Below are positions 17,876 through 24,904 of a stretch of 64,000 nt of DNA, in pieces (positions within the stretch are counted from its first letter, which is position 1; each line of letters begins with the position of its first letter). Under the pieces are notes generated by a model. The model saw only the letters and a list, made by a program, of their open reading frames with translations, searched no databases and was not told the origin of the DNA. A program made the translations under genes and the position numbers. This DNA is from Candidatus Thiodictyon syntrophicum (GTDB taxonomy: Bacteria > Pseudomonadota > Gammaproteobacteria > Chromatiales > Chromatiaceae). Where the stretch lies: positions 3,125,501 to 3,189,500 of the forward strand of contig NZ_CP020370.1 of assembly GCF_002813775.1 (NCBI RefSeq), in the 5' to 3' direction.

Positions 17876-19600
17876 ATGAATGTCAATGCAGCCATCGTCG
17901 ATCAGCGCCTCGCCGGAATTGCGGACGAGGTCCGCGCCCAGGCGGAGGCGGAGCTTGGGATCAAGGACGCGGAGCGCCGCAAGACGCTCGCCTTCGTCTA
18001 TCTGTGCGTCAAGACCATGCTCGATCTGGAGCCGGAAGAGGCGTTCGACTGTCTCACCGAGGGCGGCGGGGACTTCGGCGTCGATGCCATGCATATGACC
18101 GAAGAAAGCGATGGCGAATTCGGGGTTACGTTATTCCAGGCCAAATACAAGGCCAAGCTCGAGGGGGATGCGAATTTCCCGGAAAGCGGCATCGACGCCC
18201 TGGTGGACGCCATTCGCCATCTCTTCGACCCGGCGTCTGCGCTCGGTGCGATCAACGACCGTCTCAAGGCCAAGGTGGAGTCTGTTCGCGCGATGATTCG
18301 CGATGGATTCATTCCGCGCGTGCGGGCCATCGCCTGCAACAACGGGCTGCACTGGAACGCCAACGCGCAAGCGGCGATCACACGGGCGGACTTCGGGAGC
18401 CAGGTGACCTGGGAGCATGTCAACCACGATGTCCTGATCGGCGTCTTACAACGCCAGCGCCCGATCGACGAGACCCTGCGCCTGGCCGGCAAGGCGATCG
18501 TCGAGGACATGAATTTCAGCCGCGTGTGCATCGGCCGCATTCCGGTCGCCGAGATTGCCGAGCTGATGCACAAACATGGCGAGCGGCTCCTGGAGCGTAA
18601 CGTTCGCCGCTACCTGGGGTTGCACGGTAACCGCGTCAACGAAGGTATCCGCGAGACCCTGCGCTCCGACAACCCGGCGAATTTCTATTTTTTCAACAAC
18701 GGCCTGACGCTGGTGTGCAGCGATTTTTCATACAATGCCCTGCAGAGTGGCGATTATCGGGTCAAGGTGGAAAACCTGCAGATCGTCAATGGCGGACAGA
18801 CCAGCATGACGATCGCGAGGACGCGCGATGAAATGCAGGCCGCAGGGCAAGCCCTGCCGGCGGATGCGAGCGTCCTGGTGCGGGTCTACAAGCTGCCCAA
18901 GGATAACCGGGATATCGTCCTGCAGATTACACATGCCACCAATAGCCAGAACCCGGTGGACCTGAAGGACCTGCGCTCCAACGACGAGAAGCAGAGACGC
19001 CTGGAGACCGGCATCGCGGATTTGGGCTTTTTCTATCGGCGCAAACGGATGGAGAGTGCCGCCAAGCCGACCGAGATCACGTCGGGGGCCGCTGCCGAGG
19101 CCATTCTCGCCGTCTGGCGCCACGCGCCGCATCAGGCAAAGTTCTTGACCCGCGAACATTTCGGCAAACTTTACGACACCATCTTCACCGATACCCTGAA
19201 CGCCGCACAGACCATCGTTGCCGTGTTGCTGTACCGGATTGCCGAGAACCGTCGCCGGCGTCCCGAACCGAGCGATCCGCCCTTTGTACGCTACGCCTCG
19301 TGCTTCGCTGCGATGCAGATGGGGGGGCGATTGCTCGCCGATTTGCAGGCGCCGCTCGACGGCCTGGATCATCGCGGCTTCGCGCGGGCCAGGGCGCTGA
19401 TCGAAGAGCGCGGCGAGTGCTATTTCGCAGACTCCATCGCGGATGTCGAATGGGCGCTCAAGCGTCTTTACGGCGAGCAGCAGGTGTCGATGCAGCAGCT
19501 TTCGGCGACCTTCAGGCGCGGCGACTTGATCGATATGTTGCGCCACAGAAAACTCTGGGAGGAGCGGGATAGCGCCCCGAAACTGGAAGACTACCTTTAG
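17876..19600 (+). CDS. AIPR-family abortive infection / phage resistance protein
   Basis: The protein has 574 residues. The AIPR domain is clear in NPANFYFFNNGLTLVCSDF and VENLQIVNGGQTSMTIA (about 270-320), followed by THATNSQNPVDLKDLRSND. The N-terminal part carries GGGDFGVDAMH and LFQAKYK (about 62-92), a D...QxK arrangement typical of a PD-(D/E)XK nuclease-like fold. AIPR proteins are associated with abortive phage defence, alone or beside restriction systems; none is adjacent here. Start ATG 17876 lies about 30 bp after the broken Rpn copy. Confidence 0.85.
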   Translation: MNVNAAIVDQRLAGIADEVRAQAEAELGIKDAERRKTLAFVYLCVKTMLDLEPEEAFDCLTEGGGDFGVDAMHMTEESDGEFGVTLFQAKYKAKLEGDANFPESGIDALVDAIRHLFDPASALGAINDRLKAKVESVRAMIRDGFIPRVRAIACNNGLHWNANAQAAITRADFGSQVTWEHVNHDVLIGVLQRQRPIDETLRLAGKAIVEDMNFSRVCIGRIPVAEIAELMHKHGERLLERNVRRYLGLHGNRVNEGIRETLRSDNPANFYFFNNGLTLVCSDFSYNALQSGDYRVKVENLQIVNGGQTSMTIARTRDEMQAAGQALPADASVLVRVYKLPKDNRDIVLQITHATNSQNPVDLKDLRSNDEKQRRLETGIADLGFFYRRKRMESAAKPTEITSGAAAEAILAVWRHAPHQAKFLTREHFGKLYDTIFTDTLNAAQTIVAVLLYRIAENRRRRPEPSDPPFVRYASCFAAMQMGGRLLADLQAPLDGLDHRGFARARALIEERGECYFADSIADVEWALKRLYGEQQVSMQQLSATFRRGDLIDMLRHRKLWEERDSAPKLEDYL

Positions 19601-19714
19601 TCAGTGCGGAGAACGGAAGACGACGTCGAGGCGCCGATCGCGGAGCCGCCTCGTGGGCAACAGCGGGCGGACTCTGAGATAAGGCGATTTCCGGAATCGC
19701 TCTTACCTCTCCGT

Positions 19715-19965
19715 CGTTATCGTAATCGGACAGCGAAACGGCGAGAAGCCTGCCGAGCGGGCATACGGCTTGCGAAGCGCTCGCAAGCCGGCGAACAAAA
19801 AGTTGCGCAGCAGAAAGTCGACAAACCAATAGGGGCTGACGGGCGCGGTCACGGCACAGATCGTATTGCCCGAGCGTCAAGTGCGACTTGGGATGGGTCA
19901 CGGGCTTGTGAATCCCTTCCCGCACGTCGTAATCGAAGCGTAGCGGGTGCTCAACGCCTGACAGT
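19715..19965 (-). pseudogene. Frameshifted DUF2290-like remnant
   Basis: On the minus strand one frame reads VEHPLRFDYDVREGIHKPV and HPKSHLTLGQYDLC. The next frame continues AVTAPVSPYWFVDFLLRNFL. Together they look like the HPxSHLxxG ... PVSPYxFxxFxLRNF pattern I recall for DUF2290 proteins, split by one frameshift. Neither end is complete. Confidence 0.5.
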
Positions 19966-19972
19966 CCGCCGG

Positions 19973-20156
19973 CCTCGGCGTCCCGGTACTGCTGGTCGTG
20001 GTCTTCCTGCTGCGCACCCACATCCGCATCCGCCGCTACCCCGGCGGCCGCTGGGAGTTCCAGATCGAGCACAAGCCCGGGGACACCAAGCTCCTGACCG
20101 ATCTGCTCAGGCGCATCCAAGCGCTGCTGCCTGGAACGGGGGCCGGCGGGGATTGA
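19973..20156 (+). pseudogene. 3' remnant of a membrane protein
   Basis: An open frame without a clear start reads VPVLLVVVFLLRTHIRIRR, then WEFQIEHKPGDTKLLTDLL, ending at TGA 20154-20156. One membrane span followed by a soluble tail suggests the C-terminus of a lost gene. I do not recognise the family. Confidence 0.4.
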
Positions 20157-20173
20157 CCGGCTGCCGCCCGGAC

Positions 20174-20204
20174 GGAGTCCAAGGCTGAAGCCCTGGACTC
20201 CAGA
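20174..20204. repeat. Short palindromic repeat (GGAGTCCAAGGCTGAAGCC type)
   Basis: GGAGTCCAAGGCTGAAGCC continues to CTGGACTCCAG and can fold on itself. The same words make both arms of the 25-bp hairpin at 55958-56014. Confidence 0.65.
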
Positions 20205-20420
20205 AGAACAGCGCTGGCCGCAACGATGACCAAGCTTGCTCCCGACCTATCCATGCGAATGCAGTCGCGTCAGCACGCCGGACCGGCTGAAGCCTCGACC
20301 TCCGGTGGTCGGAACGACGATCGAGGCCGCCGCGTCCGCAACGTTTCGGCACCCGGCAGGTTGGCGGACAAGCTCTGCTTGTCCGCCCGAGCCTATCCCC
20401 ACCCCGCGGAGTCAGCGACC

Positions 20421-21317
20421 ATGCCAACACGCAAGCTCATCAGCTTCGACTGGGCCATGAAACGGCTGCTGCGCAGCAAGGCCAACTTCGGCATCCTCGA
20501 GGGCTTTCTGAGCGAGTTGCTGCGCGTGGACGTCCAGATCCTGGAGGTTTTGGAATCGGAGTCGAACCGTGACACCGCCGACGACCGCTCCCACCGCCTG
20601 GATCTCAAGGTGCGCAACCACCGCGGCGAGTTGGTACTGACCGGGGTCCAGTACGAACGCCAACACGATTATCTGTCGCGGATGCTCTACGGCAGCGCCC
20701 GGACCTTAGTCGAGCACCTGGACGCCGGCCAGCCCTATGCGGACCTGGTCAAGGTCATCTCGGTCAACATCCTCTATTTCGACCTGGGTCACGGTGAGGA
20801 CTATATCTACCGCGGCACCACGCGCTTCCACGGCCTGCACAAGCACGACGAGCTGGCCCTGAGCCTCGCCCAGCGCCGGCTGTTTCCGGGCCGCGAAGCG
20901 ACCCACGAGTTGTTTCCCGAGTACTATCTGATCAAGGTCGACCGGTTCGACGACATCGCCCGCGACACCCTCGACGAGTGGGTCTACTTCTTCAAGCACG
21001 AGGCGATTCAGGACGGCTTCTCGGCCAAGGGACTCGGCGAGGCCAAGGAGAAGCTCGACGTGCTCAAGCTCGCCCCGGCGGAGCGCGCCGCCTACGAGCG
21101 CTGGCAGGACGATCTGCACCTGCAGGCGAGCCTGGTGGCGTCGAACTATGGGCTCGGTAAGATCGAGGGGCGCGAGGAGGGGCGCGAGGAGGGGCGAGAT
21201 GAGGGTCGCGAGGAGCGCACGCTGGAGATCGCCCGGGCGATGAAGGCCAACGGCGTCGCGCCGGACGTCATCGCCCAGTCTACCGGGTTGGACCACGAGG
21301 TCATTGCCGGCCTTTGA
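20421..21317 (+). CDS. Rpn-family nuclease copy 2, catalytic Glu replaced
   Basis: The protein has 298 residues and is nearly identical to copy 1 at 14817, with the same start (MPTRKLISFDWAMKRLL) and charged GREEG tail (one unit shorter). In the PD-(D/E)XK core the E-x-Q motif reads LVLTGVQYERQ instead of LVLIEVQYERQ (ATCGAG to ACCGGG near 20640). The metal-binding Glu is therefore Gly, and nuclease activity is doubtful. Other family blocks remain. Confidence 0.85.
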   Translation: MPTRKLISFDWAMKRLLRSKANFGILEGFLSELLRVDVQILEVLESESNRDTADDRSHRLDLKVRNHRGELVLTGVQYERQHDYLSRMLYGSARTLVEHLDAGQPYADLVKVISVNILYFDLGHGEDYIYRGTTRFHGLHKHDELALSLAQRRLFPGREATHELFPEYYLIKVDRFDDIARDTLDEWVYFFKHEAIQDGFSAKGLGEAKEKLDVLKLAPAERAAYERWQDDLHLQASLVASNYGLGKIEGREEGREEGRDEGREERTLEIARAMKANGVAPDVIAQSTGLDHEVIAGL

Positions 21318-21329
21318 CTATCCGGACGC

Positions 21330-21391
21330 TTAGCGTCCGAACACGGACCGCAGCACCGCTACCGGCTTGCCATTGACGGCGAGTTGCTTCG
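21330..21391 (-). pseudogene. C-terminal scrap of a DUF945-type gene
   Basis: The complement reads LAVNGKPVAVLRSVFGR and then TAA at 21330-21332. The intact DUF945 gene at 27153 ends LSVNGKPVPLLRSVFGR and stop. Only about 20 codons are recognisable. Confidence 0.75.
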
Positions 21392-21428
21392 AGCCGGACC
21401 GGGTATGCCCCATCAACCGCAGCGGGAT

Positions 21429-21531
21429 CGGGCATTCGCCCCGTCCCGAACGTTCATTTCGTCGCCGACTACTTGGCACGCGCCCGCAGGTCCATAGAAA
21501 ACGTTGCGGACGGGGCGAATGCCCCGTCCGG
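21429..21531. repeat. Palindromic repeat pair GGGCATTCGCCCCGTCC
   Basis: CGGGCATTCGCCCCGTCC (from 21429) is matched in inverse orientation by GGACGGGGCGAATGCCCC (from about 21514). It is a REP-like hairpin between a gene scrap and the lipoprotein gene. Confidence 0.6.
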
Positions 21532-21539
21532 CGCGAGAT

Positions 21540-22055
21540 TCAATCCGTCGCCGCTGGTCGCCTCTTTTGGCACCAACCGGCGCGACACGTCAGGCCCTTG
21601 GCAAGCTCGGATGCTGGGATGATCGTTGCTCCCATACTCAGTAGTGCCGTGAAAATCTTATCGCTAAACTTCTTAGTATCCTTTCCCTGACGTTTCGCCA
21701 TTTCATACGGAATAATAAGGCACCATGCTTCATTAGTCCCGCGCACGGAAAGTTCAATCCCAAAAGGAATGCCGTTAGCTCCCGCCAAAAAGATGAAAAT
21801 TAAGTTATAAGGGGTTGTGCCGGGCAGTTTTCCTTTCCACCACCTGCTCACCCCGTTCTCCTCGAATCGGCAGGAGTTAGCCGTTTCTGGGACATAAAGG
21901 GACTGCAAGAAGATCAAAGCCTGGTCTTTGGGTAGATTAGCTGCGACCTCCCGGGAAAAACCCATTTCTGCATTATAGACTTTGGTGGCGCAGGACGATA
22001 CGCTCATCGCAACTAGGGTCGATAGGATAAGCAATAGAGTGAATCTTGGAATCAT
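21540..22055 (-). CDS. Lipoprotein, paralogue 2
   Basis: The signal peptide MIPRFTLLLILSTLVAMSV ends in the lipobox VSSC, giving a lipidated Cys. The mature part carries NLPKDQALIFLQSL and a C-terminal DKIFTALLSMGATIIPAS. The same two blocks occur in the next gene upstream (NLPRDQALDFLKSL; GKILTALLSMGVRLP), so the two are tandem paralogues. I use ATG 22055 (Met7 of the longer frame). Base composition looks lower in GC than flanking genes. Function unknown. Confidence 0.7.
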   Translation of the reverse strand: MIPRFTLLLILSTLVAMSVSSCATKVYNAEMGFSREVAANLPKDQALIFLQSLYVPETANSCRFEENGVSRWWKGKLPGTTPYNLIFIFLAGANGIPFGIELSVRGTNEAWCLIIPYEMAKRQGKDTKKFSDKIFTALLSMGATIIPASELAKGLTCRAGWCQKRRPAATD

Positions 22056-22111
22056 ATCTGCCCGAGACCTCATGCCTGTTGTTTTCTTGTCTATTATTTC
22101 CAGGACCTGGC

Positions 22112-22591
22112 TTACTTACGCGAGTGAACTGAAGCCTTAGAATATATTGGCAGCCTTACCCCCATACTGAGTAAAGCGGTCAAAATCTTACCCGTAAACT
22201 TCGCGACGACCTTTCCATGTCGGTCTGCGTTGGATTCAGCAGCAATATCGCACCACTGCTTCCCGCTATTAGGCCCAAAAAGCGAGATGGTCACCATTAC
22301 CCCCGGCCTCAGCGCAATCGCGTAAAATGAGTTATAGGGATATTTTTCGGGCAGTAATCGCCCCGATTTCTGCCATCTAAGCACGCCATCGGTCTCAAAC
22401 ACACAGTATGTCTGAATCACTGGACTTCTGTTGGAACCGAGGGACTTCAAGAAATCCAGAGCCTGGTCTCGTGGCAGATTATCCACGATGTCCTGGGAGA
22501 TGTTCATTTCTCGAACGTCGGGGCCACAGGAGGAAGCACCTACCGTAAGTAGGGCCGAGAGTAAGAGTATGAAGGGTAGACGCTGTATCAT
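22112..22591 (-). CDS. Lipoprotein, paralogue 1
   Basis: The protein has 159 residues: signal peptide MIQRLPFILLLSALLTVG and lipobox ASSC. It shares the NLPRDQALDFLKSL and ILTALLSMG blocks with the next gene downstream. The ATG overlaps the stop of a short upstream frame (ATGA), suggesting transcription with the kinase operon. A role near the FHA/kinase system in the envelope is inferred from position only. Confidence 0.7.
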   Translation of the reverse strand: MIQRLPFILLLSALLTVGASSCGPDVREMNISQDIVDNLPRDQALDFLKSLGSNRSPVIQTYCVFETDGVLRWQKSGRLLPEKYPYNSFYAIALRPGVMVTISLFGPNSGKQWCDIAAESNADRHGKVVAKFTGKILTALLSMGVRLPIYSKASVHSRK

Positions 22592-22707
22592 TTTCCGGCC
22601 AAGACCTCGTTGATGACGCTTTCGGAGATACCGGCAAGCCGCTTTCCTTTAAGGAATATGCCGATTTGAGTGACTGTATCTAGTAACTGCAGTATGTCCG
22701 GCCGCGT
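22588..22707 (-). pseudogene. Possible 39-codon coding remnant before the lipoprotein gene
   Basis: The frame after a stop reads RPDILQLLDTVTQIGIFLKG, then KRLAGISESVINEVLAGK, and its TGA overlaps the lipoprotein ATG (ATGA). There is no ATG or GTG start, so it may be the tail of a lost gene or use a rare start. The composition looks coding. Confidence 0.3.
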
Positions 22708-22733
22708 TTACGCTTATTGGATCTGACCAAATC

Positions 22734-24890
22734 TCACATTTCGTTGAATCGCTTAAGTGCCCGGATCTGTTCTGGAGTGTACCGGGAAGAACCGGATTGT
22801 GAGGGGGCGGGGTGCGGTGGCTCGGGCTTACGCTGTGCGGTATCGACCTGCTTCCTGGGTTGCTGCTTTGGCTTGTCCGGGACCCTCGGCGGGCTGGCTG
22901 GAGCGCTCGGGGCGGGGCGCGTCTGTTGCTCCGCTTGACGGCGCGCCCGCTGTTCCGCCTGAAGCCGTGCCTGTTGTTCCGCCTCGCGCAAGGCTGTGAT
23001 TCGCGCCCGTGCTAAACTGGCGTATTGCCCAGTGGGATAAAGGGAAACGAAGTCGGTGAGCGCTGGGGCGCTGCCGGATGATTGTATCGATTCCCAATAG
23101 ATCCGCTGCGCCTGGGTCGCATCCCCCTCCTGGCCCAAGCGCTCAAGTTGAGCCCGGTCGAGAAAGCCCGAAGCGGGCAGCGCCGCGGAGCGTTGCCAGG
23201 AACGCAGCGCCTCTCTGGTGGCCCAACCGAACTCACCGTCCAGAGGACCCGGATTCAAATTCAAGCCGGTAAGCCAGGCCTGCACCTGACGGCGCTGTGC
23301 GGACGAGAGTTCAAGCGCCTGCTCGGTGAGTTCGTTCGGGGGCGAGGACAAGCCATCCGGGCCAGCCGCCGCCTGGCCTTCGGCCGACTGCGCAGGGGAT
23401 TCTAAATTTGTTGGCGCCGGGGTTCGGACCTGAGGTACCGCAGCCAGTGCATCAGGGACCTCGCGGGCGTCTGTCGCAGGTTTCTCGTTGCTGGTGGGGG
23501 TGGCCGAAATGGTCGACGACACGGGGGGCGGGGGCGCGTTTGTCAGCGCGACCGCTGGGGGCATCCCGGTGCCAGGGGTCGTCGTCGGCCGGGCCGGCGT
23601 CATGCTGATTGGGTCGCCGGTGCTCGCCGTCGTGTTTTCGGCCGACGTCTGAGCTGGGGAACGCCAGTAGAGCCACGCTGCGCCAACCACCAGCAGTGCG
23701 CCAACAACGCCCGTCCCGACCCACCCCCAGGACGGTCGACGCGCCGCCGGTCCAGGCCCGGCCGGTGATTGCTCGGTCCCGGACGGACTGGTCACCGGCC
23801 GCTGCGACCGTCGCATCGACGGCAATTGGACGCTGGCAAGACTTACGTCTCGCGGACTCAATCCCGCCATCAATGCCGCGGGATCGGTCGCAACGACGGT
23901 ACGCGGGCTGGCGCTCCCCGCCTGCACCAGTGCCAGGCAGTGGGAGAACTCGGCCATGGTCTGTTGGCGCTTGTGGAGATTGAGCTCCAATGCCTGGCAA
24001 ATCGCGCTATCAAGAAGCGGCGGTATCTCGGGAAAGAACTTGGACGGGGGTTCCAGGACCGTTCCGGTGATGCGCTCATGGGCCGCAGGGGGGACCCGTC
24101 CGGTGATCGCGCAGTAGAGGATGGCACCGAGCGCATAGACGTCAGAGCGCACATCGGTGCCGGTCCCAAGAACCTGCTCGGGGGGGCTGAAGCCATTGCT
24201 GACGGCTCGCCCGAGGGTGCGCGTCATATTCTGTTCATTGCTCTCCTTGGCGATACCGAAGTCGATCAGCATCACCCGCTCGTTTTCGTCCAGCAGGATG
24301 TTCTCCGGCTTCAGGTCACGGTGGATGACAGGCGGGTCCTGGGAGTGCAGGTAGACCAGGGCGGCACAGACCTGCTCGATCCAGGGCAGCAGGAGAAAGA
24401 CGGGGATGCGGCCTCCCTGTCTATCCATTTCGATTCGCAGGGTTCGGCTGCCGCCGAACTCCAAGACCAGATACACCATTGCGTCCACAGCGAAGCGATC
24501 GATGATGTCCGGAATGGCGGGATGATTCAGGCGGCCCAGCAGGCGGGTTTCGTACTCGTCGAACAGCAGCCCCGGGATCTCTTTGAGTGCGCGCCGTTTG
24601 CCCGCCAGGCGGATATCGTCCACCAGATAGGTGACGCCGAATCCGCCCTTGCCGAGCACGGCGGTGACCTGATAGCGTTCGTTGACCACGGTGCCCAGGC
24701 CCAATACCCAACCGAAGACCCCGCGCACGGCGCCATTGGCGGCCATGTCGATGTGGGCCAACTCCAGCCCGCAACCGACACAGCGGTATTGGCGGCGCTC
24801 CAGTGCGGCCAGTTCGTTGTGCGTCCGGCATTTTGGGCAGACCCGATCCTCCGGGCCGACGGTGCCGAGGGGTTTGGTTTGCGCAGGCAT
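22734..24890 (-). CDS. Membrane Ser/Thr protein kinase with zinc ribbon and peptidoglycan-binding-like domain
   Basis: The protein has 718 residues from ATG 24888-24890. Order: zinc ribbon (C18-P-K-C21 ... C37-V-G-C40); Hanks-type kinase from about 72 to 330 with GKGGFG (80-85), HRDLKPEN and DFG; a Pro/Ser/Thr-rich juxtamembrane stretch; a single membrane span at about 388-405; a Pro/Ala-rich linker; a peptidoglycan_1-like fold at about 525-592 (LNPGPLDGEFGWATREALRSW); a charged coiled stretch and Pro-rich end. The start lies 14 bp after the FHA-ABC gene, so the pair is an operon; the kinase probably phosphorylates Thr residues whose phospho-form the FHA domain reads. Confidence 0.88.
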   Translation of the reverse strand: MPAQTKPLGTVGPEDRVCPKCRTHNELAALERRQYRCVGCGLELAHIDMAANGAVRGVFGWVLGLGTVVNERYQVTAVLGKGGFGVTYLVDDIRLAGKRRALKEIPGLLFDEYETRLLGRLNHPAIPDIIDRFAVDAMVYLVLEFGGSRTLRIEMDRQGGRIPVFLLLPWIEQVCAALVYLHSQDPPVIHRDLKPENILLDENERVMLIDFGIAKESNEQNMTRTLGRAVSNGFSPPEQVLGTGTDVRSDVYALGAILYCAITGRVPPAAHERITGTVLEPPSKFFPEIPPLLDSAICQALELNLHKRQQTMAEFSHCLALVQAGSASPRTVVATDPAALMAGLSPRDVSLASVQLPSMRRSQRPVTSPSGTEQSPAGPGPAARRPSWGWVGTGVVGALLVVGAAWLYWRSPAQTSAENTTASTGDPISMTPARPTTTPGTGMPPAVALTNAPPPPVSSTISATPTSNEKPATDAREVPDALAAVPQVRTPAPTNLESPAQSAEGQAAAGPDGLSSPPNELTEQALELSSAQRRQVQAWLTGLNLNPGPLDGEFGWATREALRSWQRSAALPASGFLDRAQLERLGQEGDATQAQRIYWESIQSSGSAPALTDFVSLYPTGQYASLARARITALREAEQQARLQAEQRARRQAEQQTRPAPSAPASPPRVPDKPKQQPRKQVDTAQRKPEPPHPAPSQSGSSRYTPEQIRALKRFNEM

Positions 24891-24904
24891 GAATTCTCCG
24901 GATT

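Noticed and set aside
19700-19735. CGTCGTTATCGTAATCGGA as a further copy of the GTTGTC element
   Set aside because: Only about 18 bases resemble the arm, no core or return arm follows, and the bases read through as part of the DUF2290-like remnant.
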